Shown one piece after another: positions 1 to 8,500 of a stretch of 64,000 nt of DNA. Below the pieces are notes generated by a model that was not told the DNA's origin, did not search any database, and was given only the letters and a program-made list of their open reading frames with translations. The number at the start of each line of letters is the position of its first letter. Positions within the stretch are counted from its first letter, which is position 1. Location: the NCBI RefSeq assembly GCF_002863865.1, contig NZ_CP022684.1, positions 3,911,990 to 3,975,989 on the forward strand, in the 5' to 3' direction. Origin of the DNA: Ketobacter alkanivorans. GTDB lineage: Bacteria; Pseudomonadota; Gammaproteobacteria; Pseudomonadales; Ketobacteraceae. A program made the position numbers and the translations under genes.

Positions 1-780
1 TTCAGCCGTGACGGGTTTCTTCGTTATGTACCAGAGAGTAACGAACTGCTTTTACCCGCGAGGCAGCCTTCAGCCCGATATCTTGATGCAGTAACGAATT
101 GGTCAGCGAGTGCTTCTGCCATGAATGTCGCTGTGATTGATCCAACTCGTGGTGCGTTGATCAATCAACTCAGCCACTCACCCTCTGTGGCAGAGCGTGT
201 TGAGCAAGCTGGCTTGATCGGCGTAATCATTCTGGCATTGGGAGGGCTAGGAGCCATAGTGGCGTTGTGGCGTGTATGTTGGCTGAGCTGGGTTTCTTTG
301 AAAGTAAATCTTCAGCTTAAAAGTGTTGGGACACCTTCGGATAAAAATCCGTTGGGCAGGGTTTTAATAAAGGCTGGCGGGTTTTCAACGGATAATGATG
401 AGAACTATCAGTTTAAACTGGATGAGGCGGTGCTTACAGAATTGCCGGCGTTAGAAAGAGGGCAAAATTTCATTAAGTTGCTGGCTGCGGTGGCACCTTT
501 GCTGGGGCTGCTTGGGACGGTAACGGGCATGATCCTCACCTTTCAGTCCATCAGCTTATTTGGTAATGGCGATCCAAAACTAATGGCTGGCGGCATATCC
601 CAGGCCTTGATGACAACGGTGCTTGGGTTGGTTGTGGCTATTCCTTTGCTGTTTAGTCACAGTTTTGTAGTGTCTCTTTCACGCAGCTTAGTGCAGCGTC
701 TGGATGAGCAGAGCGCGGGCTTGTTGGTGCGTCGCCTGGAACAGGTCAGGGCAGGCAGTGGCAGGTCTGGCAATGATTGA
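1..780 (+). CDS. ttpC: TonB2-system ExbB-like protein (TtpC type), 5' end cut by window
   Basis: Proton-channel protein of the MotA/TolQ/ExbB family. The frame is open from base 1 with no stop, so the first ATG at 121 is internal and the true start lies before the window. The visible 259 residues begin with a periplasmic-type stretch (around DGFLRY and RQPSARY), then the DPTRGALI segment, one membrane helix near residues 72-92, and the MotA/ExbB channel core with PLLGLLGTVTGM. Long ExbB proteins with an extra N-terminal periplasmic region are the TtpC subunit of Vibrio and Shewanella TonB2 systems, and the next four genes match that operon order. The gene upstream, outside the window, is probably the DUF3450 coiled-coil partner. 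The family call is firm; the TtpC subtype rests on the N-terminal extension and the context. Confidence 0.88.
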   Translation, partial: FSRDGFLRYVPESNELLLPARQPSARYLDAVTNWSASASAMNVAVIDPTRGALINQLSHSPSVAERVEQAGLIGVIILALGGLGAIVALWRVCWLSWVSLKVNLQLKSVGTPSDKNPLGRVLIKAGGFSTDNDENYQFKLDEAVLTELPALERGQNFIKLLAAVAPLLGLLGTVTGMILTFQSISLFGNGDPKLMAGGISQALMTTVLGLVVAIPLLFSHSFVVSLSRSLVQRLDEQSAGLLVRRLEQVRAGSGRSGND

Positions 781-1327
781 TCCCTGGCAGGATATTAATG
801 CGTTTGCAGAGCAGGGTGGGCCTGTGATCTGGTTGTTGCTGATTCTGAGTTGCCTGCTTTGGACATTAATTATCGAGCGGCTTTGGTATTTCTGGTTTGG
901 GGTGTCTGGCAATGCAGATGCGCTGAGAGTTCAGTGGCAACAGCGTATCGATCGTCAGTCCTGGTGTGCCCACCGGGTGCGGGATGCGTTCATTGCCGAA
1001 GTCAGTATCCGACTGCATACTTTTTTGCCTCTTATTAAAGCCCTTGTTTTGCTTTGCCCTCTTCTTGGATTGTTGGGTACGGTTACCGGGATGGTGACCG
1101 TGTTTGATGTAGTCGCAGTTGAAGGTTCCAGCGATGCGCAAGCCATGGCTCGTGGCGTGTTTCGAGCCACTTTACCTACAATGGCCGGCCTGGTGGTATC
1201 CATCAGTGGTTTATATATGTCGGCTCAGTTACAGCGTTGGGCCGACAACAGGGTAGCCAGGTTTGCGGATAGCCTGCCCATTGGCAGCGATGATCAAGCA
1301 GTGGAGGCGAGCCATGGCTGTGCGTAG
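773..1327 (+). CDS. exbB: ExbB proton channel subunit of TonB2 complex
   Basis: Short ExbB of 184 residues. The ATG at 773 overlaps the previous stop by 8 bp and gives MIDPWQDINAF, followed by a membrane helix (VIWLLLILSCLLWTLII). The channel core has two further helices and the motif PLLGLLGTVTGMVTVF. Longer starts from 704 only add a shadow of the preceding gene. With ExbD it should form the inner-membrane proton channel that energises TonB. The pair of a long and a short ExbB in tandem is diagnostic of TonB2-type clusters. It is translationally coupled to its neighbours. Confidence 0.92.
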   Translation: MIDPWQDINAFAEQGGPVIWLLLILSCLLWTLIIERLWYFWFGVSGNADALRVQWQQRIDRQSWCAHRVRDAFIAEVSIRLHTFLPLIKALVLLCPLLGLLGTVTGMVTVFDVVAVEGSSDAQAMARGVFRATLPTMAGLVVSISGLYMSAQLQRWADNRVARFADSLPIGSDDQAVEASHGCA

Positions 1328-1724
1328 ACACCGACCAGGAGATCAAGAGACTGAACTGGATTTAACACCCATGTTGGACGTGGTGTTCATCATGTTGATC
1401 TTTTTCATAGTTACAACATCATTTGTGAAGGAATCAGGTATCGCCGTAAATACCCCAGAGGCTGAAACGGCTCAGCGACAGGAAAGCGCAAATATACTGA
1501 TAGCAATACATGAATCCGGGGATATCTGGATCGATGGGAGGCCCATTGATGTACGCGCACTGAAAGCACAGGTTGCCCGTATGCATGCAGAAAACCCGCA
1601 GGGAACGGTGGTGGTTCAGTCTGATGAAAAAGCAGATACCGGTGTGCTGGTAAAAGTCATGGATCAGATCCGTTTGGCGGGAATTCAGCAAATTGCCGTT
1701 GCCGCACGGCGAGCAGGATCATGA
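1314..1724 (+). CDS. exbD: ExbD biopolymer transport protein
   Basis: A 136-residue ExbD/TolR protein. The start is ATG 1314, preceded by GGAGG at 1303-1307, and overlaps exbB by 14 bp; the longer form from 1263 is not supported. A cytoplasmic N-terminus (MAVRRHRPGDQETELDLTP) leads into one membrane helix (MLDVVFIMLIFFIVTTSF). The Asp in LDVVF is the conserved protonatable residue of ExbD/TolR. The rest is the periplasmic domain ending in a VKVMDQIRLAGI-type helix. It works with ExbB and TonB to pass proton-motive force to outer-membrane receptors. Confidence 0.93.
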   Translation: MAVRRHRPGDQETELDLTPMLDVVFIMLIFFIVTTSFVKESGIAVNTPEAETAQRQESANILIAIHESGDIWIDGRPIDVRALKAQVARMHAENPQGTVVVQSDEKADTGVLVKVMDQIRLAGIQQIAVAARRAGS

Positions 1725-2401
1725 TATTGCGATTATTTGTAAGCGGTTTGCTTGCAGTGCTTGTTTCTGTGTTGTTGTTTATCTTTATGATCAGGTTGCT
1801 GAGTGGGGAAACGATTCAGCAAAACATCGATCAGGCGGTAACACGCATGCAGTTTGTTGAGCCCCCACCGGATGAAGCAGAGCCCCAAACCACTCCCGAG
1901 CAGGCAGTTGCATCTGAACCGTCTTTCGCGGAGGAAAGCATGATGCCTGTTGCAACGTTGCCGCAAACGGTAGCGGCACCCGCACCCAGTGCATTACCGC
2001 AGCCGAAAATGAGCAGTAACGCCTTTAATGTGCCAGCACCAAAGTCCAGTTGGAGCGCGCCGCTCAGTGGTGATGCTTTTCAAGCAGGCGAAAAAGGCAA
2101 AGGTTTCGTTGAAGTTATACCGTTGGCCACGCGGCGTCCCAATATTCCTGAGGTGGCTTGGGAAAATAAGATAGATGGCTGGGTATTGGTGGCATTTACT
2201 TTGAAGCCAGATGGTCGTACTGCCAATGTTCGGGTGCTGGATGCGCGGCCCGGTGGTGTCTATGAAGACAATGTCATTCGTGCTGTTCAGGACTGGCTTT
2301 ACGATATGAGGAGTATCAAGCACAAGGGCGATATTATTCTTACCCAGAAAATTGAACTTTTCTGGCGTGATTATCCTGATAACACCCCATACCTTGATTA
2401 G
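1721..2401 (+). CDS. tonB: TonB family energy-transducing protein
   Basis: A 226-residue TonB. The N-terminal helix (LRLFVSGLLAVLVSVLLFIFMIRLL) anchors it in the inner membrane. A proline-rich spacer follows at about 45-125 (PPPDEAEPQTTPEQ, then PAPSALPQP). The C-terminal TonB domain at about 130-215 has the typical GWVLVAFTLKPDGRTANVRV strands and a final amphipathic helix. The ATG overlaps the exbD stop by 4 bp (ATGA). The spacer is short, as in TonB2-type proteins. No TonB-dependent receptor lies in the window, so the cargo is unknown. Confidence 0.92.
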   Translation: MILRLFVSGLLAVLVSVLLFIFMIRLLSGETIQQNIDQAVTRMQFVEPPPDEAEPQTTPEQAVASEPSFAEESMMPVATLPQTVAAPAPSALPQPKMSSNAFNVPAPKSSWSAPLSGDAFQAGEKGKGFVEVIPLATRRPNIPEVAWENKIDGWVLVAFTLKPDGRTANVRVLDARPGGVYEDNVIRAVQDWLYDMRSIKHKGDIILTQKIELFWRDYPDNTPYLD

Positions 2402-2410
2402 GATGACTTA

Positions 2411-3655
2411 ATGCGTATTCCAAGCAATGCAGTGCTCCTTACCTTGGTTATTCTACTTTTGGAATCGGTGTCGCCGTCGGCTCTGGCGGAACAGTACCGA
2501 AGCAAGCTACTGCTGAATCCAGGTCAATCACTGGATGAGGCTGCCAGTGTTTCCATCGAGCAGTTGGAAGCACAGTTTGGCGATATTCGGCAGGATTATG
2601 CGCGCTCCAGTGCCGGTGTTCAGTTGGCGCGACATTATGTTGAGCAGCGTAATTATGATAAGGCGGTTGCCTACTATAAGGAGGCACTTGCTGCACAGGG
2701 GTTATCGGATGTTGTTAACCGGGATCTGCACCGAGAGCTGGCGGGTGTTTATCTTGCCATGGGCAGTCCGGATCTTGCGCTGCAAACCTTATCATCTTTG
2801 GGGCATCAGCCGCCGCTTAAGGATCCACAAACGCTGCTCACCTACGCTCATATCTATTATGCATTAAATGATTATTTGCAGGTTGCTTCTACCCTTGATC
2901 AACTGTTCTCACTGCTAACGCCGGACCAAGAAGCTTTGTATCAGCAAATGATCGCGTTGGCCTATCAGATTCAGGATTACGATCTGTGTGCCTCAGCGTT
3001 AGAGCAGCAGTTGAATTATGACATGAGTAAAAGCGACTATTGGTTTCAATTAGTGGCGGTGCTGCTGAAACAAAATAAGGCGCAACAAGCGCTGGCTTAT
3101 CTTGCATTGGCTGAATTGCAGGGAATGGCGTTCAGTGAACAGAATGTTCTGTTGTTGGGCAGCCTTTATGCATCCCAAGGGAACCCCTATAAAGGTGCTG
3201 AGGTGTTGTCTGAGGCAATCTCTCAAGGGGTGGTGAGTGCTACCGGTGAACACTACCGAGTTCTGTTTGAATACTGGCTGCATGCCCAAGAGCAAAAGCG
3301 TGCTCTCCAGGCGCTGCAACAAGCAGCGACCCTGACCAGGGATGCTGAGTTGTATCTTTATTGGGCCCAGATGTTGATGCAGAATCAGAACTGGAAGCAG
3401 ATGCATAATGTCATGATGGATTTCTGCGGTAAGGCTGTACCACCTCTGATGGTGGGGCGTGCGAATCTGATGTTAGGCATCAGTGAGTATAAATTAAATC
3501 GCCCTCAGAAAGCCTTTCAGGCATTTGCCAACGCCACACTGGTGGGCGGTGCTAATGATTTGGCTGGGCAATGGTTGGATCGATTGGAGGCAGAAGGCAT
3601 AATGGGCAATATTCCCGCGCGACCGTCTGGACCTTGTCAGGCAATTGCTGGATAA
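2411..3655 (+). CDS. TPR-repeat periplasmic protein of TonB2 operon
   Basis: A 414-residue protein with a signal peptide (hydrophobic core LLTLVILLLESV, cleavage likely after SALA). At least seven helical tetratricopeptide-like repeats follow, for example around ARHYVEQRNYDKAVAYYKEAL and LLLGSLYASQGNPYKGAEVL. It begins 9 bp after tonB. A TPR protein in this last position is standard in Vibrio and Shewanella TonB2 operons, where it is thought to assist receptor energisation. The exact role here is inferred from context. Confidence 0.85.
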   Translation: MRIPSNAVLLTLVILLLESVSPSALAEQYRSKLLLNPGQSLDEAASVSIEQLEAQFGDIRQDYARSSAGVQLARHYVEQRNYDKAVAYYKEALAAQGLSDVVNRDLHRELAGVYLAMGSPDLALQTLSSLGHQPPLKDPQTLLTYAHIYYALNDYLQVASTLDQLFSLLTPDQEALYQQMIALAYQIQDYDLCASALEQQLNYDMSKSDYWFQLVAVLLKQNKAQQALAYLALAELQGMAFSEQNVLLLGSLYASQGNPYKGAEVLSEAISQGVVSATGEHYRVLFEYWLHAQEQKRALQALQQAATLTRDAELYLYWAQMLMQNQNWKQMHNVMMDFCGKAVPPLMVGRANLMLGISEYKLNRPQKAFQAFANATLVGGANDLAGQWLDRLEAEGIMGNIPARPSGPCQAIAG

Positions 3656-3692
3656 GAGCGAGCGGCCTTAATTTCCGACCAAAAAGAATAAT

Positions 3693-4178
3693 ATGAACAT
3701 TAGGCTTCTGTTTTGTTTGATTTGTACTGTGCTGCCTGCTTGTGCAGTTACCACGGAGGATTGCGGCCAATTACCGGATGATCAAACGATTGGTAATGCC
3801 GGCTGTATGATTGTTCAGGATGGCAAGCTACTGATGATACAGCAAAGAATCAGTGGCCTTTGGGCTCTGCCTGGCGGTACAGCCGAGCCTGGGGAGCGCG
3901 CTGTTTGTTCTGCACAGCGAGAAACCTACGAAGAAACCGGTTTCAGGGTTCAGGTGCGTCATAAAATTCGTGAGTTCGGAAATGGTTTCCAGCTTTATTC
4001 GTGTGAGCTCGAGCAGCGTAGCTCGGGGGGGCCGTTAGATAAGGTGGAGGTTGCTACTTATAGTTGGTTTGATCAAGTTCAGCGTCAGTCAGTTCCCCTT
4101 CGATTTGAACAGCAACGTGCATTGGTTGATCAATTGGTGCTGGAGGAGCAGGCGCGTAAGCAGCCTACTGCTCCATAG
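3693..4178 (+). CDS. NUDIX hydrolase with N-terminal signal sequence
   Basis: A 161-residue protein. Residues 1-17 form a hydrophobic signal (IRLLFCLICTVLPACA); the Cys after LPA might be lipidated, but Pro at -2 is unusual for a lipobox. The NUDIX domain spans about 33-155. Its box begins GGTAEPGE and ends RETYEETGF, matching Gx5Ex7REUxEExGU except for Thr at the hydrophobic U position. Such enzymes cleave nucleoside diphosphates linked to another moiety using divalent metal. An exported NUDIX is uncommon because the usual substrates are cytoplasmic. It lies 37 bp after the TPR gene and may share its transcript. Confidence 0.8.
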   Translation: MNIRLLFCLICTVLPACAVTTEDCGQLPDDQTIGNAGCMIVQDGKLLMIQQRISGLWALPGGTAEPGERAVCSAQRETYEETGFRVQVRHKIREFGNGFQLYSCELEQRSSGGPLDKVEVATYSWFDQVQRQSVPLRFEQQRALVDQLVLEEQARKQPTAP

Positions 4179-4192
4179 TATCAGAGTTGGGC

Positions 4193-4717
4193 TCAGGATG
4201 AGGTTGTCGCCTCTTTGATCACCGCAGGGCCGGTCACGCCTTCAATGGCATCTTGCAACTCCTTGCGTAAGCCCAGTATGAAGGCTACTTCTGCCGCCAC
4301 AAACAAAGGGCCGATGGCCAGACCCATTATATCGTCGATAAAAGCAGGTTTGCGGCGCTCATAAACGTGACCGACGAACTGAATAATCCAGCCTACGACA
4401 AACAGACCAATACCACTTAGCAACCATAGCTCAGTTGATAGTGCCGCCAGGGCGTTGCCGATCCACAGGCTTATAATCAACGCTGCCACCATGGCCATGC
4501 CAAAACGTAAATCAAGCTTGATGTAGTAGGTGCTGGCGGCAACAACAACCAACAGTGCCGGTGTCAACGCTATGCCCATGATATTGAGCTCCGGGCGTGC
4601 CAGCAGGGTTGCGACTGCCACCACTATCAAAGGTATACCCACAAAGTGAGTGATGATATTGCGCTTGTCGCGGTGGTAGCTGGCGTACTGTGTGAGCTGT
4701 TCAGTCAAGCTTCTCAT
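4193..4717 (-). CDS. Mpo1-like (DUF962) membrane protein
   Basis: A 174-residue protein with four hydrophobic segments. The start at 4717 is chosen because GAGGA lies 7 nt upstream and gives MRSLTEQLTQYASYHRDKRN; longer forms run into the regulator gene. Near the N-terminus is the family pattern H-x4-N-x3-H-x2-G-x-P (YHRDKRNIITHFVGIP). Yeast Mpo1 uses conserved histidines and Fe(II) to oxidise 2-hydroxy fatty acids with loss of one carbon. Whether this homologue acts on 2-hydroxy acids is inferred. It is convergent with the NUDIX gene and follows the Crp-like gene on the same strand, 77 bp after that gene's stop. Confidence 0.8.
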   Translation of the reverse strand: MRSLTEQLTQYASYHRDKRNIITHFVGIPLIVVAVATLLARPELNIMGIALTPALLVVVAASTYYIKLDLRFGMAMVAALIISLWIGNALAALSTELWLLSGIGLFVVGWIIQFVGHVYERRKPAFIDDIMGLAIGPLFVAAEVAFILGLRKELQDAIEGVTGPAVIKEATTSS

Positions 4718-4793
4718 TCTTGGATCCTCTGCTGCTTTGGCCTGGGCATATATTATCACGCTTATGCTAGCCGCAGGGGGGATGCTAAGTCTG

Positions 4794-5507
4794 TCATCTG
4801 GCTGACATTGGTGGCAGGTTTCCGAGCTTCTGCAGCGCATTCAGATCGCAAATTTCAATGCCGCCGTATACCAGTTTAACAATGCCATTTGCTTCGAGAT
4901 CTTTGAGGATCTGATTTGTGGTTTGGCGAGAGATGGAGAGCATGCGTCCGAGTTGCTCCTGGTGTAAACGAATGGTCGGAGGTGTGTGTGCCGTGCGATT
5001 GCCGTAGCCTTCAGCGATCAGTGCCAATCGCCGGATAAGCCTCTGTGGGGCCGGTAAGAGGGCAAAATCTTCAATGGCGTAGAAGGTTAATCTCAGTTTT
5101 TGTGTCAGCAGCTGGCCGAAAGAACGCCAATATTCAGGCGTCTCTTGCAGAATTTGTTGCAGTGTTGCTTCCGACACATGCAATAACATGCTGTCGGTTT
5201 CGGCGATAGCGTCATGGGTTCGGGGTTGGCTATCGAACAAGGAGACCTCGCCGATCCAATTTGGAGGATCTATAAACGTGAGAATGGCCTCCTTACCATC
5301 TTCACTCAGCATGCTGATCCGCAAAGCGCCCTCAATCACGGCATATAAGCCGCAGTTTGGATCGCCGCGAGAGAACAGCGTATTGCCACGGGCAATGGTT
5401 TGGGTTTTGCCATTACTGATAAGGGCACGTTGCAACGGTTCAGGAATGGCATTGAACCAGCGGCCTTGTTGCAATATGTCTGTTATTGGTGGAGTTTTAT
5501 TTGGCAT
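4794..5507 (-). CDS. Crp/Fnr family transcriptional regulator
   Basis: A 237-residue regulator. Residues 15-140 form a cyclic-nucleotide-binding fold (RGNTLFSRGDPNCGLYAVIEGALRIS, then IGEVSLFD). Residues 155-225 form a Crp-type winged helix with recognition helix MLSISRQTTNQILKDLEANG. There is no N-terminal cysteine cluster, so it is not an FNR oxygen sensor. The ligand is not predictable. A palindrome and a direct repeat lie just upstream of the start (5530-5550) and could mediate autoregulation. The kinase gene ends immediately upstream on the same strand. Confidence 0.88.
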   Translation of the reverse strand: MPNKTPPITDILQQGRWFNAIPEPLQRALISNGKTQTIARGNTLFSRGDPNCGLYAVIEGALRISMLSEDGKEAILTFIDPPNWIGEVSLFDSQPRTHDAIAETDSMLLHVSEATLQQILQETPEYWRSFGQLLTQKLRLTFYAIEDFALLPAPQRLIRRLALIAEGYGNRTAHTPPTIRLHQEQLGRMLSISRQTTNQILKDLEANGIVKLVYGGIEICDLNALQKLGNLPPMSAR

Positions 5508-5529
5508 GAGCGCAACTTGAGTGCTGTTA

Positions 5530-5550
5530 GTAACCTCAGGTTACCTCAGG
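5530..5550 (-). promoter_or_regulatory. Candidate autoregulatory operator of Crp-like gene
   Basis: GTAACC-TCA-GGTTAC at 5530-5544 is a perfect inverted repeat with a 3-nt centre. CCTCAGG also occurs twice in direct orientation (5534-5540 and 5544-5550). The site starts 23 bp upstream of the regulator's start codon, where an operator would lie. The assignment to this regulator is inference. Confidence 0.4.
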
Positions 5551-5572
5551 CAGAAGTCGGTGCCAACAGTGT

Positions 5573-8500
5573 TCAATCGCGGGAATCCAGCCATGAGTTA
5601 AACCGGTTCAATACCACTTGGGCGTTTTCCAATACAGCAGGCAACAGTGCCTTCATTTTATCGGTATCAGCGATGCTGGCGGCGTATTCCATAGCCGCGC
5701 ATGCTTGTTCCAGTTGAGAGGCTTTCATTTGTCCAGCGCTGCCTTTTATCGTGTGGGCCAGATACTGGCTTTGGCTGGTGTTGTGTTCCTGCACCGCGCA
5801 GGATAAGTTGTCCAGGTGCGGTGGCACATGATTCATGAATGATTCCAGAAGCAGTTGCAGCCGATCTTGCCGCTGCTTGACCATAGATAGAGCAGCCACT
5901 TCATCCCATATGGATTCGTCACTAGGCTGATGGTCACTATTTGCAGATTCGTCAGGCTGTTCACATTGAAAGGCGCTGTCTTGTGTTTCATCCAAAATCC
6001 ATAGCTTTAACTTTCGCAGCAGTGCATCTGATGATATGGGCTTGCTTAGGTAGTCGTTCATGCCTGCTTGGATGCATTTTTCGCGATCACCTTTCATTGC
6101 GTTGGCAGTCATGGCGATGATAGGAATATTGTTATTATGCTCCCCAGCTGAACCTGCCCGAATGCGACGGGTGGTTTCGTAGCCATCCAATTCTGGCATT
6201 TGGCAGTCCATCAGTATTAAAGTGTAGGGTTCTGGTTGTGGTGCAGTTGCCAGAGTTTGAATGGCTTCCAGTCCGTTTCCTGCTACATCTGCATTCAAGC
6301 CCAGTTCATTTAGAATCATTTTCGCGACTTCTACATTAATGGAGTTGTCCTCCACCAGAAGAATCCGAGCTTTTTGTGGCCAATCTGGAACGATTGCCTG
6401 CTGGTGATTGTCGCGCAGTGCTTTGAGGGAGTGGCGGGTGAGTAGTGGTCTGCGCTCATTACTTTCGCTCTGTTTGGATATCACTGAAAGCGCGATAAAT
6501 AGATCTTGGGTGGTGACTGGTTTGGGAAAATAGGCGCTAAATCCGAGCTTTTCAAAATAGCGGGCATCACCCCGGTGCGCCATGCTGGTCATCATCACCA
6601 ATTGCATTTTTACCAGACGTGGATCAGCTTTTAGTTTTTCTGCCAATTGTGCGCCGTTCATCCCTGGCATTCCCATATCCAGAATAGCGATGTCAAAGGG
6701 AGGCTGCTGTTCTGGAGTGCGCGTCAGTCTATCCTCACAGCAAGCCAGAGCCTCTGTTCCGCTGCTGGCTTGTGCAACCGTGATCCCCCACAGTTGCAGT
6801 TGGTCGTGAAGCACCTCCCGGTTGGTGCTGTTGTCATCTACCACCAATACCTTTAATGAGGTGGTATCCAGCTCTGGTATTACCTGCTTGGCCATGTCGC
6901 TGGGCTCAAGCAATATGTGAAACTCAAATCGGCTACCCTGATTTGGCGTGCTGGTAGCGCTAATATCGCCCCCCATTTTGTTCACTAACTGCTTGCAGAT
7001 AGCCAGGCCCAGTCCGGTACCGCCATACTGGCGAGTAGTGCTGGCATCCACTTGGGTGAAAGGAGAAAACAGATTGGATATCTTGTTGGTTGGAATGCCG
7101 ATACCCGTATCCTGAACGGATGATTCAAAGCGGAGTTTGTCGTTCTGTTGCGTGATATTGCATCGTACTAAGATTTCACCCTGCGGGGTGAATTTTATGG
7201 CGTTGCCAACCAAGTTGGTAAAGATCTGACGGACACGACCGGGATCGCCTTTAACCATGGAAACTTGGATGCCTCTCAGATCCAGTATCAATTCCAACCC
7301 CTTTTCCTGGGCCTTCAGTGCCATGGATTCGGAGAAGTCACCGAGCATTGCCCGTAGATCAAAATCCAGTACTTCAATGTCCAGTTTACCTGCATCCACT
7401 TTTGAGAAATCAAGAATGTCGTTAATAAGTAGCAGTAATGACTCGGCGCTACTCATGGCTAATTGCAATCGTCGCAATTGGTCGCTATCGAGCTTTGTGC
7501 GCTGTAACAAATTCAACATACCCAGCACGCCATTCATGGGGGTACGTATTTCGTGGCTCATTGTCGCCAAAAAGTCACTTTTGGCTTGGGTTGCCGCCTC
7601 TGCAGCATCTTTCGCGGCTACCAGGTCTTTTTCGGCTTGGTTTCTTGCCTGTTGGTTCCTGTAGCCTTCAATCAGCTGGCCAATGGTCATCATTAGGGGG
7701 TCCAGCCATTTCACCATTTTCTGATTGTAGCCAGAGCCCCGATTAGCCAGGCCAACCATAGCGATGCCTTTGCCGTTGCGTGTGATGGGGATGCCCAAAA
7801 ATGAATGCAGGGCAGGGTGACCGTTAGGGGAGTCTTCTTTTGGGGTATTTGAAATGACAGGTTGCAATGATGTCAGTGCGCGCTCAAACAGTGGTTCTAG
7901 ATTACGAAATTCCGTGCCATCCTTGAGCAGGCCTTCATAAAACTCATCAGACTTTTCATCCAGTGCTACGTTTGAGATTGAACGGATTTTTAAAAAGGGT
8001 TGGCTTGCTGAATTGTAATGTATCTCGCCCACGAACCCGTATTGGCTGTCGGTAAGGGTGAGGACGTTGCTAAGCAGGTTGTCAAAGGTCTGCAGGTAGT
8101 TCTCGTTAGCAATGAAGGTGGATTGGGCGCGCTCAATTGCCCGTAGTAGGGACATTTGATGTTCCAGTTCATTGTGGGTCTGTGCCAGTCGTTGCTCGTT
8201 GAGTTTGCGCTCTGTGATGTCTTGTAATGAACCAAACAGTCGGGTGCAGGTTCCATTTTTAAACTCACCCTGGCCAATGCTACATACCCAAACTTCATTG
8301 CCGTCAGCGGTGATTATTTTGGATTCCAGCTTCCAGGGTTGTTGCTGGGTGCGACATAGTTCGATCGCCTTTTGCATGGCGTTCTGATGAGCGCCTTCTT
8401 CGAAATAACGTATACCATCTTCAGGTGTAGGTTCATATTCCGGGGCAACGCCCTGAATCAGTTTGCACATAGGGGACCAGTACAGGGTGTTCTTTTCCAG

